Below, one piece after another: positions 1-8,263 of a stretch of DNA of 40,923 nucleotides. The notes under the pieces were generated by a model, which saw nothing but the letters and a program-made list of their open reading frames with translations, was not told the origin of the DNA and did no database searches. The stretch comes from a virus. Made by a program: the position numbers and the translations under genes. The DNA is taken from the IMG/VR virus record IMGVR_UViG_3300049919_000113, positions 1-40,923 of that record, one strand, 5' to 3'. How positions within the stretch are numbered: the stretch's first letter is position 1; each line of letters opens with the position of its first letter.

Positions 1-40
1 CTACTGTCTTGAATAGACCTTTCCAATCGTCTGAATTCAT
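1..40. repeat. 40-bp direct repeat, left copy
   Basis: These 40 bases recur without a mismatch at 39866-39905. In both places the repeat contains the stop codon of a lysis gene (TGA at 37-39 on the minus strand here) and the bases just downstream of it. Beyond position 40 the two loci diverge completely, because different lysis genes lie upstream. It marks one edge of a swapped gene cassette. No hairpin is evident in it. Confidence 0.9.
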
Positions 41-486
41 AACAAGCCCTTCAAATAAACCACTTCGCCGTCACGATAAACTGCTGTTTTTCTTTCGCGC
101 TTCGGGGTCACTGCAAGCGGGTCAAACGATACATGAGTCCATGAATTGAACTCGTTAATCAACTGCTTGAACGGAAGGTTAAGCATTACGATAAGCCGGC
201 AAACTGCCAGCGTTGTCATTCCAGGCACGGTTAAGTCGGCAGCAAGTCCGTCCATATGGTCAGATGTTTTTGACCCACCGGCAAGCGCATTGACTTTTGG
301 CGAACGAAATCCTGAAGAAATGACCACCGGCGATCCTGCGGCAACGCGCAAGGGCTCCAAAATGTAAGCGCATAGCTCAGTGAGGTTTTTAACCTGCGAA
401 TGGTTTGGTGTATTGGAAATACCATTGCGCGCCGCGTGCTGGCTAATGGTAAATTCATCTAGCGTGAAATGGTCGCTTATCCTCAT
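37..486 (-). CDS. Endolysin, peptidase M15A-type zinc peptidase
   Basis: A 149-residue protein of the peptidase M15A / D-Ala-D-Ala carboxypeptidase-like family, which cleaves peptide bonds in cell-wall peptidoglycan. The family motif S-x-H-x-x-G-x-A-x-D is complete at residues 75-84. This gives His77 and Asp84 as zinc ligands, with His118 in the W-T-H-V segment as the third ligand. There is no signal peptide or membrane segment, so export would depend on a holin. The ATG overlaps the stop of the upstream membrane-protein gene by four bases (ATGA), so the two are translationally coupled. At the other end of the window the same position is occupied by an unrelated DUF5675-type gene (39902-40315). 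Confidence 0.9.
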   Translation of the reverse strand: MRISDHFTLDEFTISQHAARNGISNTPNHSQVKNLTELCAYILEPLRVAAGSPVVISSGFRSPKVNALAGGSKTSDHMDGLAADLTVPGMTTLAVCRLIVMLNLPFKQLINEFNSWTHVSFDPLAVTPKRERKTAVYRDGEVVYLKGLL

Positions 487-866
487 TTCTTCACCTCCCT
501 ATCCCACCAGTACATAACCAGCGCGGACAGAACAATCACGATACCCCATGCGCCCTTTTTAACAAGCTCTGATCGAAGCTCTCGCCACATCGTCTTGCGC
601 GCTCTCGCCTCTTCGATGATCTCTTGGTGATAGTCCCTATGGCCGTCAATATCGGCGTGCCCGTCTGGTCGCTTTGGCAGAGATTGAAGCCACATTTCAA
701 TCGAAGCCTCTTCGCGCTTCATATGGCCTTCAAGCTTCGTGTCTGTGTCCGACTGCCTCTCAATAATCGTGTCTTGGCGATCAAGTATCATCATCAGAAG
801 GTCAGTGACGCTGGACTCAGCGAGAACAGATGCCCTTAACCGTTGAATGTTTTCAGCTTCGGTCAT
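483..866 (-). CDS. Lysis-cassette membrane protein with one C-terminal TM segment (left copy)
   Basis: A 127-residue protein with a charged, helical, probably coiled-coil N-terminal region and one hydrophobic segment at about residues 105-121, followed by a short basic tail. Its place directly before an endolysin gene suggests a holin, spanin-like or other lysis-accessory role, but no family motif settles this. I chose the ATG at 866 rather than the one at 890. The stop codon of the short upstream gene overlaps the 866 ATG, and the right-hand copy (40312-40695) starts at the same codon. The two copies differ at about three residues over many synonymous changes, which suggests purifying selection. 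Confidence 0.75.
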   Translation of the reverse strand: MTEAENIQRLRASVLAESSVTDLLMMILDRQDTIIERQSDTDTKLEGHMKREEASIEMWLQSLPKRPDGHADIDGHRDYHQEIIEEARARKTMWRELRSELVKKGAWGIVIVLSALVMYWWDREVKK

Positions 867-934
867 TTTTCCGGCTTTCTGTTCGGGCAATCGCGCCCTT
901 GATTACAGTCGTCTTTGCAAGGCGTCCCGCACAT
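863..934 (-). CDS. Short Cys-rich peptide (23 aa), left copy
   Basis: A 23-codon reading frame with four cysteines and a C-N-Q-G-R-D-C-P core. Similar very short Cys-rich peptides are common in phage genomes, but I know of no established function. It starts two bases after the stop of the gene at 936-1103. It ends by overlapping the ATG of the membrane-protein gene (ATGA), and a GGTGG stretch precedes its start. The right-hand copy at 40695-40763 keeps the frame and all cysteines and changes only the last residues, which supports real coding despite the length. Confidence 0.5.
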   Translation of the reverse strand: MCGTPCKDDCNQGRDCPNRKPEK

Positions 935-935
935 T

Positions 936-1103
936 TCACCACCCCATCGCTAAGGCGTAAGATTCTGCGCCATCGACTTCGGCCAAGAAGTCGGCTTTCT
1001 GGTCTTGCGTATAAATCTTGTAGTGCGCCGCGCCAGAAACATCATCCACAGACTTAATCTGGATAGCGTTTTCAAGCGGAAGTACGGTGTATTCAGTAAT
1101 CAT
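936..1103 (-). CDS. Small conserved protein between tail fibre and lysis genes (55 aa), left copy
   Basis: A 55-residue protein of unknown function. I placed the start at the ATG at 1103 because AAAGGA lies about eight bases upstream; a longer frame would begin inside the fibre gene. It follows the tail fibre stop by 11 bases and precedes the Cys-rich peptide by one base. Its start therefore belongs to the late tail transcript, and its end to the lysis cassette. A diverged copy of its 3' part lies at 40765-40923, with conserved ends. It could be a fibre chaperone or a lysis accessory; nothing in the sequence decides this. Confidence 0.65.
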   Translation of the reverse strand: MITEYTVLPLENAIQIKSVDDVSGAAHYKIYTQDQKADFLAEVDGAESYALAMGW

Positions 1104-1114
1104 GGCTAATCCTT

Positions 1115-3829
1115 TTAGATGACGTAAGAGATTTGGCAAGCAGCAGTTGCTTTTGTACCGGCAGCAGTGAAAGCCCCGCCTGCTGCATCCTTGAACAGAG
1201 TAATTACGCCGGTTGTCTCAATCTGAGTCAATCCAAATGCAATGGCGCCGGTGTTGTCCTGCACTCGACAAATACATACACGGGCAGCAGATGGGCGCAT
1301 AGTTGTCGGGCCACCTGTTAGCGTGAAAGTAACGGCATTAGATGTTCCCGATATGGTAGGAATCTCTAGCGTTACCTTGTTGCCAACCCGAACAAACGTA
1401 GCAGTGCCAGTTGGTGCAGTGGTCATGCCGGTTGCTGTTGCCGTGAATGTCGCTTCGCGGTAATCATCCAGCGTATTTGCATCGCTAGAAGCTACTTGCG
1501 TGGCAGGAAAGCCGATGCCATCTACTATTTGGAGGCGGGCGTTATTCCTTGTTGTTGGTGTGAGGCCGATGCCGACTTGACCGCTACTATCAATCCGCAC
1601 CCTCTCTGTAAAGGTCGTGGAACCCACTGCCGTAGTATTAAACGTGAGAGCACCCGGAACGCTAGTCGCGGCTGGCGCACCATTAACCAGAGATACGATA
1701 GCCGCGCTATTAACAAAGTTAGTCCCGTCAGACCCTCGGAATATCACAATACCCAGAGTATCGCCGTTATTCACGACAGTCATGTCATCTACCGTTGCGC
1801 CTCTTGATCTAGCCAAGAGTAAGCCGCCTATGTTTGTAGCTGATCGGCCTGCGCCAGTGTAGTCGTGGTTGAAGAAGAACTTTGGATTGGAACCAGACTG
1901 GCTAATACCAACCTGATGCGTTACTGCCGGAACGTTTGTTGAGGAAGAGCTATTGCCGAACAACGTAGTGGCCGCTACATAATTGGCCGTGGTTCCTGTA
2001 GCGCTGATTCTTCCTTGAATTGTTATTACGTCTGCTGCCGCATCACCTAATGTTACATTGCCCGTAGCGCCAAGCGTTGTAAAGTTCCCCGCAGCCGCAG
2101 CAACCCCGCCAATCACAGTACCGTCTATCGTGCCACCGTTGATGTCAGCCGATGTAATCGTAAGCGATGCAGCGGTATCGCCAGTCTTGGCAAGTTTCTC
2201 AGTATCAAGCTCATTCAGAGCAGCTTGAACATCAGTCGCCGAGATATTTCCTGCCGGAGTATTGATGATTGCCGATGCCGGATGATCAAGATCAGAAAGG
2301 CCCGTGAGCGAGCCGTGATCAGTTGGAGCTGATGCGGTCAATGATGCTGCCGTGCCGATGATCCGCTGAAAGCGATTAATCGCGCATCTTGCCGTATTGG
2401 TGAAAGCAGATGGCGCGCTCGCGTTGTAACGCATCGTGACCTGATAGAGCGGCGCAAGTTCTTGAAATGGGATCGTTCCCCAATCAATGTTTGCAAAGCT
2501 TTCAGAATGCGCCAATGCTTCGGATGAATGCTGAGTTTGCGCCGCTATGACGACAATCTGCTGAGTCGTTGTTGGTGAAGGTGTGTAATCCGTGCGCGGA
2601 ATCGACGTGAAACCGAAAACCCAATAATTGACAAAGAAGTCCTCGGTTACGTTCGCGTCTGACCAAGTGCCGGCCGTGTTGAGGTTGTATCGCAGGATGT
2701 TGCCAGAGAAAAGGAAAGGCAGAACGCTAGTCCGTGATACCTGCCATGCCCCGCCTGCCCCGGCACGCTTGAGAATCGTATAAGGGCCAGCATCCGGCAG
2801 CGCCTCGGTATCAATCCGAATATCCTCATCCTCAAGGCGAAACGTTCCAATGCCATACGTCACCGCAGCATCCGTGCTGCCGTCGTTTATCGTATAGCCG
2901 GATGCCGTAACGGCAGTCGTTACCTTTGTACCCTCTGCAACGTGCTGATTGCGATGCCACCAAACGTCACGGCCTGCGTGATGGCGCTCTTCAAAGCAAA
3001 TGCGCCGGTTGTTTGTCACGTCTTGGAAAACGTAGGCCACTGGCGCGTGAGTCAGCAGGTTCCAAGGCGATGACGAAACGACAAACGTACCAGTCTCATC
3101 GAAATAGAAGAACCACCCAGTGCCGGTCGCAAGGTGCGTGAGCGATTGCGCTGTCTTGGTGTATTTCACGCCCTGCACGAAAACGCAAAAGTCTGCACCA
3201 GTCGGCGCAATCGTTACCGTGCGTGTGGTCTCGTTGTAGGTCAGCGTGGTGAGATACGCCCCGGAGTCGTCGCAGTCGATGCCCGTGCTATTGATTTTCC
3301 CGTCTGCCAGCCCTTCCAGCATATCAATATCGGACTGCAACTCTTCGCCCATCGCTTGCACGTCGGTTGCGGCAATGTTGCCAGCAGGCGTGAAAACGAT
3401 GGCAGAAGCCGGATGGTCTTGGCCAGCAAGCCCGGTCAACGAGCTATGATCCATAATCACTGACTGCTTGATTGATCCATTGACGGCGAAAGCTCGCCAC
3501 CCTGAGCCGTGCGTATATTCCGCATACTCTCCAATGCCTAGATCAAACTTGGCGATGACGTAATCTGTCCCTGAAACGTCCATGAGCACCGTTACCGTGA
3601 CGCCTGCCGTGTCAAGGTTGAAAACTGATATATGGTCAATGTCCCGCTGTCCGATACCGGCAGGGCAAATATCAACTGGCGTCGTTCCGTTTAGGTTTGA
3701 TGCAATTGGCGCGCCGGCATACGCGCTAGCGGTCAGGTCAGAGTAATTGACAATGACCTGAGGGTTTGTCGTTGCAGGCGCGCCGTCTAGGTACGCTTGC
3801 AATTTGCTTGTGGCGTTAAGTCTGATCAT
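1115..3829 (-). CDS. Tail fibre / receptor-binding protein
   Basis: A 904-residue, Ser/Thr/Gly/Ala-rich protein with the look of a trimeric tail fibre. A motif of the type D-H-x-S-L-T-G-L, followed by an N-I-x-A-T-D-V-Q-A segment, occurs twice, near residues 127-160 and 503-540. This points to internal module duplication. The C-terminal part (about 800-904) is low-charge beta-rich sequence typical of fibre tips. It is the last large tail gene before the lysis genes. It probably determines host binding; enzymatic activity cannot be seen. The start follows directly on the small fibre-related gene at 3836-4063. Confidence 0.8.
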   Translation of the reverse strand: MIRLNATSKLQAYLDGAPATTNPQVIVNYSDLTASAYAGAPIASNLNGTTPVDICPAGIGQRDIDHISVFNLDTAGVTVTVLMDVSGTDYVIAKFDLGIGEYAEYTHGSGWRAFAVNGSIKQSVIMDHSSLTGLAGQDHPASAIVFTPAGNIAATDVQAMGEELQSDIDMLEGLADGKINSTGIDCDDSGAYLTTLTYNETTRTVTIAPTGADFCVFVQGVKYTKTAQSLTHLATGTGWFFYFDETGTFVVSSSPWNLLTHAPVAYVFQDVTNNRRICFEERHHAGRDVWWHRNQHVAEGTKVTTAVTASGYTINDGSTDAAVTYGIGTFRLEDEDIRIDTEALPDAGPYTILKRAGAGGAWQVSRTSVLPFLFSGNILRYNLNTAGTWSDANVTEDFFVNYWVFGFTSIPRTDYTPSPTTTQQIVVIAAQTQHSSEALAHSESFANIDWGTIPFQELAPLYQVTMRYNASAPSAFTNTARCAINRFQRIIGTAASLTASAPTDHGSLTGLSDLDHPASAIINTPAGNISATDVQAALNELDTEKLAKTGDTAASLTITSADINGGTIDGTVIGGVAAAAGNFTTLGATGNVTLGDAAADVITIQGRISATGTTANYVAATTLFGNSSSSTNVPAVTHQVGISQSGSNPKFFFNHDYTGAGRSATNIGGLLLARSRGATVDDMTVVNNGDTLGIVIFRGSDGTNFVNSAAIVSLVNGAPAATSVPGALTFNTTAVGSTTFTERVRIDSSGQVGIGLTPTTRNNARLQIVDGIGFPATQVASSDANTLDDYREATFTATATGMTTAPTGTATFVRVGNKVTLEIPTISGTSNAVTFTLTGGPTTMRPSAARVCICRVQDNTGAIAFGLTQIETTGVITLFKDAAGGAFTAAGTKATAACQISYVI

Positions 3830-3835
3830 TGTCGA

Positions 3836-4063
3836 TTATCCGTGAGCCGCTGCGAAAGCGCGAAGGTGAGATTCTGGCGTGCTGAGGTGTCCGCCCTCGG
3901 CCAATCCGAGTAGGTTTGAGTGCTGAATCTGAGCGCCATCTGATCCTCCCGTGTGGCCGTGATTCTGCCCCATGATGGCCCCGACAACGCCGTGCGCGTT
4001 CTTTTCAGCGGCGTGCTTTGCGACTGAGTATTCTGCGATTTGCTGGATGTTTGGCGATGACAC
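3836..4063 (-). CDS. Small fibre-associated protein (75 aa, GTG start)
   Basis: A 75-residue protein starting with GTG, one base after the stop of the gene at 4065-5210. A good GAGGTGG ribosome binding site lies upstream. It contains repeated His/Gly pairs (G-H-T-G-G and H-S-N-L-L-G-L-A-E-G-G-H) that echo the H-x-S-L-T-G-L repeats of the adjacent tail fibre. It may be a fibre adaptor or linker protein. An overlapping frame (3826-4071) was rejected because it is less phage-like and lacks a good start. Confidence 0.65.
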   Translation of the reverse strand: MSSPNIQQIAEYSVAKHAAEKNAHGVVGAIMGQNHGHTGGSDGAQIQHSNLLGLAEGGHLSTPESHLRAFAAAHG

Positions 4064-4064
4064 G

Positions 4065-5210
4065 TTACCACCTCACAATCACCAAACCCTGCGTCCCGAT
4101 GCCGTTTGCGCCAACCACAGCAGGATCAATTGTGCCTGAACCACCGCCGCCACCAGAACCATAACCTGTTCCGCTCGTTCCTGCTGAGACACTTCCATAA
4201 GCACCCGGAACACCTCCCATGCCTAATGGACTTGATCCCCCATGTCCGCCAACAAAATACGTTACTCCGGCAGAAAAACCAGTGGTTCCGGGCTGTGCTG
4301 CAATATTTATTGATCCTCCCGAACCTCCGGTCATTGTCGAAAAAACAGATGGCGTTCCGTTTCCCGTCACCACTGTTCCAACAGTCACCGTAATGTCAGA
4401 TGATGTTGTCAATGTACCTCTTGAATAAGCACCGCCGCTGCCCCCGTCACCAGGTGCATCATCGCCGGCATTAACCAATTCGACCTCAACATCGCCCCAA
4501 ATGGCAGAGAACGTACCGCTGGCCGTGATTATTTCCTCTCCGCCGAGCATGGCAGCTTGCTCAATACTCACCCCGTCGAAATAGACTGTCCCCGCGCCAG
4601 TGCTGCCGAGTTGCGTGGCAAGCTTGATCTTCACAAAGCGAGCATTGGCCGGAGCCGCGATCCGTCGCACGCATAGGCGCGGCGTCGTCGGTGTGTTTGT
4701 GGTCGTATAGATCGTGCTTTCACTGATCTGGGCAAGGTCAGCATCGAACCATAGCGCAGTGGCACTCGATGACACGTTGATTGCCGAAGCCTGAAACATG
4801 AGCCGGAATTGCTTAAGCTGTCCGCCCGTGCAATCCACTGCGCCGGATGACGTTAGCGTCCCGCCGCCGTTCGCTGCAACGGTTGATGTAATGGCCGCAC
4901 AATACTTCCCATCCATCGCGCCGGCTGTGCCAGTGGCGATCGTTCCGCCCGTGGCCAATACTTCGTCCCATCCATCGGTTGAATTGACTTCAAATGAGCC
5001 GTTGCGTAGCGTGTCAGATTCAACATCCAGCGAGGCAGAATTTACCCCGTCGTGATTGTGATTAACCGCCGCCGTGTAGCTTCCGCCAAGCCATTCTTCA
5101 AGATGAACCAATGAATCGCGGATTTGCGTGAATAGCGTTTCGGTCAGTGGAGAATCAACATCGATCTCCGCATCGGTTGGAACGCTGAATGTTTTGCTTG
5201 GCGCAGTCAT
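4065..5210 (-). CDS. Tail tip/fibre protein with glycine-rich C-terminal domain
   Basis: A 381-residue protein. The N-terminal about 65 residues look like a structural attachment region. Residues about 66-215 look like a carbohydrate-binding-type beta sandwich (an N-G-S-F-E start with a closing Y-F-D-G-V-S pattern). The C-terminal about 150 residues are a glycine-rich domain ending in G-L-V-I-V-R-W, as in tail fibre and adhesin tips. It overlaps the tail hub gene by four bases. It is probably a host-surface binding component that works with the long fibre downstream. The domain assignment rests on sequence pattern only. Confidence 0.7.
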   Translation of the reverse strand: MTAPSKTFSVPTDAEIDVDSPLTETLFTQIRDSLVHLEEWLGGSYTAAVNHNHDGVNSASLDVESDTLRNGSFEVNSTDGWDEVLATGGTIATGTAGAMDGKYCAAITSTVAANGGGTLTSSGAVDCTGGQLKQFRLMFQASAINVSSSATALWFDADLAQISESTIYTTTNTPTTPRLCVRRIAAPANARFVKIKLATQLGSTGAGTVYFDGVSIEQAAMLGGEEIITASGTFSAIWGDVEVELVNAGDDAPGDGGSGGAYSRGTLTTSSDITVTVGTVVTGNGTPSVFSTMTGGSGGSINIAAQPGTTGFSAGVTYFVGGHGGSSPLGMGGVPGAYGSVSAGTSGTGYGSGGGGGSGTIDPAVVGANGIGTQGLVIVRW

Positions 5211-7156
5211 GAGATTATGTACCCGTCGTCATTGTTGCTCATTTCATTGGTCACTGCGTCGCCCGCAAAGGCGTATCGGTCGCGTTGCTCCTGAGTTACC
5301 GCAGTATAGTTGCCTAGGCCAGCCGGAGCAATAAAACCGTATCGCACATCCTCTCGGAAGCCGGTCGAAAGCGCCTCAACTGATTGGTGCGTCCCCATAT
5401 CATCGATCTTTGTGATTCTCGCCAGCACTTGCTTAGGTTGCCCGTCGAAACCAACAAGATAGCGCGTGGTGATATAGACCAGTTGCCCCATCAGCACTTC
5501 GTCGGAATAGTCGAGATTGAACGCGAATTTATACGGCACATTGCGCCGCCTGATCAGCTTGCGCTTAACCACCGCCCGGACAAGCGATTGATTCTCGTCA
5601 TTCATCCATCTGGTTTGACGTAACTCTTGCCGCACGTCGCCGAACTCGTTAGCCGACTCTGCGTCCCCATCAACGGCAGAATCGCCGAAAATGTACGAAC
5701 TGGCCTCCTTTTGTGAAACCACAGGCGAACGCAAGTTGTAATCGGTCGCGGCCTCGGTGATCCGCATTTCATCCTGGCGCGTTACTTTGGTCTTGTCTTG
5801 CAGGAACTCATTGTCGGTCAATGTGACAAGGCTATAGACCTGCTCAGGCGCATTGACCTTGCCTTTTACCAGCGCCGCAACTGAATCCCACCACAGCGAT
5901 AAATTGAAGTCTTGGCAAAGGTCAGATAGTAGCGCAGATGCCTTTTCAGGCGCGGCAATGCAGACTGTAACGCTGCCACCGGCTGCCCAATCGGTGAGCG
6001 TGGTTCCAATCCCTGCCAAGTCGATATTAGCGTCTAGAATCCCCGCATCATTCAGCAAAGCCTGAATCACCGTTAGCGGCGTGGCGCTCTCGAAAACCCT
6101 GCATTGCTGCACCTTGGCGCGAACAGAATGATCAATCCGCTCTGTGCCGAACTGCTGGCGATATGTGCCGTCTGGCCAATACAAAGTGTTGCCAATGACG
6201 CTTGTGTATTTGATAACCTCATCGCCAATCCGCACCCATCCTGCCGCCGCATAATTGGCAGCGTCGTTGATCGTTAGCGATAGTGGCGAAACTTCGATTG
6301 AGCTATTGTTTGTAGGATTCGCCGCCCATGCAACTGAAATCACGGCAAGCCGAGTGGCCCCCGTGTAAGAGGTAATGACGCGCCGCTGCCCAGTGCCATC
6401 GCCTTGGATAACGTGGATCTCTTGGCCGACATATGCCCCATCAACCGGGCTCGCATCTTCGCTCAGTTGCGCGTTGTAATCCCCTGCCGAAACAAGCGGA
6501 ACGATGGCAGAGAAAGCCGGCAATGCCGCTGTCAGTTTCCCGGTCGTAACCGTTGGCACCATCGTGGTGTCTAGCAGCTTAGTCCGGTCAGATAATGTGA
6601 TCTGCACACGGTTTGCGGCGTCCGGCCCTTGGATATTGTCGATGATGTATTCCTCATCGCGCACCGCATCAAGGCTGAATGGTTCCGTGGCAAAGCCCCT
6701 GCGAAGCCGCGCCACCCGCCCGTAATAGTTTGGCGTGCGAGCTAACAGCCGATGCCAGTACGTCGAGCCGGCAGGCGTTGCGCGTGTTGCCCGGTACGGG
6801 TCGAGAACGTCTGCCACTTCCTCATCGGACAAGGTGATAGCGGCCCGACCTCGTACTGCCAGCCCCTTATCGCGCACGATCTCCGTGGCCGCACTATTGA
6901 TGGCGGTCATGTAAGGACGAACATCTTCGCCGGGCTCAAACGTCCCGCCGCGATGGCAGAACGATAACGTGGCCGTTCCGCGTGCATAGTTGGACTGATC
7001 TTGGCAAGATGTGAAAGTGTTATAACACTCCGAGCCAACAGCCCCCGCAGCCGTGCAAGGCACAACGCCATAGACGTTTTGGCACTTGTCTAAATCAAGC
7101 TCCAATCGCTCGATCTGGCGGCGATAGAACTTGATCTTTTCGGTTTCGCGGGTCAT
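5207..7156 (-). CDS. Tail hub / tip attachment protein
   Basis: A 649-residue protein in the usual place of the central tail hub, after the distal tail proteins and before the fibres. The N-terminus has several cysteines (about residues 24-66, including C-Y-N-T-F-x-x-C), as in DUF2163-type or minor tail protein L-like regions. The long middle and C-terminal parts look like hub beta domains. It should form the end of the tail tube and carry the fibres. It overlaps the next gene by four bases. I cannot name the family with certainty. Confidence 0.7.
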   Translation of the reverse strand: MTRETEKIKFYRRQIERLELDLDKCQNVYGVVPCTAAGAVGSECYNTFTSCQDQSNYARGTATLSFCHRGGTFEPGEDVRPYMTAINSAATEIVRDKGLAVRGRAAITLSDEEVADVLDPYRATRATPAGSTYWHRLLARTPNYYGRVARLRRGFATEPFSLDAVRDEEYIIDNIQGPDAANRVQITLSDRTKLLDTTMVPTVTTGKLTAALPAFSAIVPLVSAGDYNAQLSEDASPVDGAYVGQEIHVIQGDGTGQRRVITSYTGATRLAVISVAWAANPTNNSSIEVSPLSLTINDAANYAAAGWVRIGDEVIKYTSVIGNTLYWPDGTYRQQFGTERIDHSVRAKVQQCRVFESATPLTVIQALLNDAGILDANIDLAGIGTTLTDWAAGGSVTVCIAAPEKASALLSDLCQDFNLSLWWDSVAALVKGKVNAPEQVYSLVTLTDNEFLQDKTKVTRQDEMRITEAATDYNLRSPVVSQKEASSYIFGDSAVDGDAESANEFGDVRQELRQTRWMNDENQSLVRAVVKRKLIRRRNVPYKFAFNLDYSDEVLMGQLVYITTRYLVGFDGQPKQVLARITKIDDMGTHQSVEALSTGFREDVRYGFIAPAGLGNYTAVTQEQRDRYAFAGDAVTNEMSNNDDGYIIS

Positions 7157-7159
7157 TGT

Positions 7160-8263
7160 TTAGGCGTCCGGGAATTCATACTTTGTCGGGATAAAATCTG
7201 CGGTATAACGCGCCACCCCTTTAGTGATTCGGAGGTCGTCAAGATGCCCCGTCATGTAGCTTGTCGTGCCGCTATATTCCCATCGCCCAATGGACAATGG
7301 CGCTGATGTATTGGCAAGCGCGTTAGTCGTAGTGGTGCTCGCCACTGCCACGCCTCCAATATATAGCTTTATTGTTGTACCACTACGTACCCATGCAACA
7401 TGACTAAACGTCCCAAAATTAATAGAGCCTGGCGGTGCGTTAATGGTGCTCGCTGAGAACCCCTCATGGGTTACAAATAAAGTCCCATTCGCGTTGTAAT
7501 ATATCCGCCACCCTTGCCCACCAAGATCATACTTTGAGAGAATTCCTCCGCTGGTCGCAGCAGTTGGGTTAAGCCAGAATTCCACAGTGAAATCGCCAGC
7601 GCCGAACTCAAAGTCAGCAGAATCCGGCACGGTAAGGTAATCGCCATTCCCGTCGAAATACGCTGATGCAGTTCCGTATTTCTTTGTCGCTGTTTTCGTT
7701 ACCGTGTTACCGAATAGAGTTACAGACTTTCCCTTAACATCCGTAAAAACAGTCCCGTTATCAGCGCCATTCATGTGCATCAATAGCACAACGTTGGCAA
7801 AGTAAGGATTAGGGCCGGGTGGAATAACATCGGCAAATAGCTCATCAATGTCGAGTCTTGCAGTAGATTGAACGATCCCGTCTGAACCGCCGATGTTTGC
7901 CGTATAGCTCGAAACAACAGCCGCAAGATAATGCGTATCGTCGCGTGTCTGCACCATGAAACCATATGGGCGGTCAGAGTTTATCGCTGTGCGTAATAGC
8001 GACTGCCCAGCGTCCGTCGTTACCCTCGCCATGGTCAATGGCACTTCGCCATCATTAAATGAACCCTTGCGCTTTAGCGTGCGGCGATTACCAACAGCGT
8101 TATGCGATACGCTGGCATAAACCCGGCCAAACTCTGGGATGTTGGTAATCTCGCCAATCTCAACATAAGTTAGCCCGGTCAATGTTTCCTCTGTGTAGCC
8201 AGAAGATAGCGCGGTCGTCGAGATATAAACCCGAGTGCCTGCCGAAGTGATAACGCCAGCCAT
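7160..8263 (-). CDS. Tail tube paralogue fused to a LamG/concanavalin-like domain
   Basis: A 367-residue two-domain protein. Residues about 1-145 are clearly homologous to the tail tube protein at 12033-12482. They share the blocks F-G-R-V-Y-A-S-V, K-R-K-G-S, A-R-V-T-x-D-A-G-Q and S-Y-T-A-N-I-G-G in the same order and spacing. Residues about 160-367 match a LamG/concanavalin A-like lectin fold, with D-F-T-V-E-F-W-L, a following V-A-W-V-R segment and a terminal D-D-L-R-I-T-K-G-V-A-R-Y-T. It therefore looks like a tube-type ring protein at the tail tip carrying a glycan-binding decoration. Its ATG overlaps the upstream stop (TAATG). Confidence 0.8.
   Translation of the reverse strand: MAGVITSAGTRVYISTTALSSGYTEETLTGLTYVEIGEITNIPEFGRVYASVSHNAVGNRRTLKRKGSFNDGEVPLTMARVTTDAGQSLLRTAINSDRPYGFMVQTRDDTHYLAAVVSSYTANIGGSDGIVQSTARLDIDELFADVIPPGPNPYFANVVLLMHMNGADNGTVFTDVKGKSVTLFGNTVTKTATKKYGTASAYFDGNGDYLTVPDSADFEFGAGDFTVEFWLNPTAATSGGILSKYDLGGQGWRIYYNANGTLFVTHEGFSASTINAPPGSINFGTFSHVAWVRSGTTIKLYIGGVAVASTTTTNALANTSAPLSIGRWEYSGTTSYMTGHLDDLRITKGVARYTADFIPTKYEFPDA

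Larger units (their letters stand above)
483..1094. repeat. Duplicated lysis segment, left copy (about 612 bp)
   Basis: This segment is nearly identical to 40312-40923, with scattered, mostly synonymous substitutions (I judge roughly 5%) and an identical final stretch of about 86 bases. It carries the membrane protein, the Cys-rich peptide and most of the 55-aa protein. Together with the 40-bp repeat at 1-40 it brackets a non-homologous endolysin gene. It is either a tandem duplication or two strain variants at the ends of a circular genome assembly. Confidence 0.9.

Noticed and set aside
3826-4071. Alternative minus-strand frame over the 75-aa fibre-associated protein
   Set aside because: The GTG-started frame 3836-4063 has a better ribosome site, fits between its neighbours and shares motifs with the fibre.
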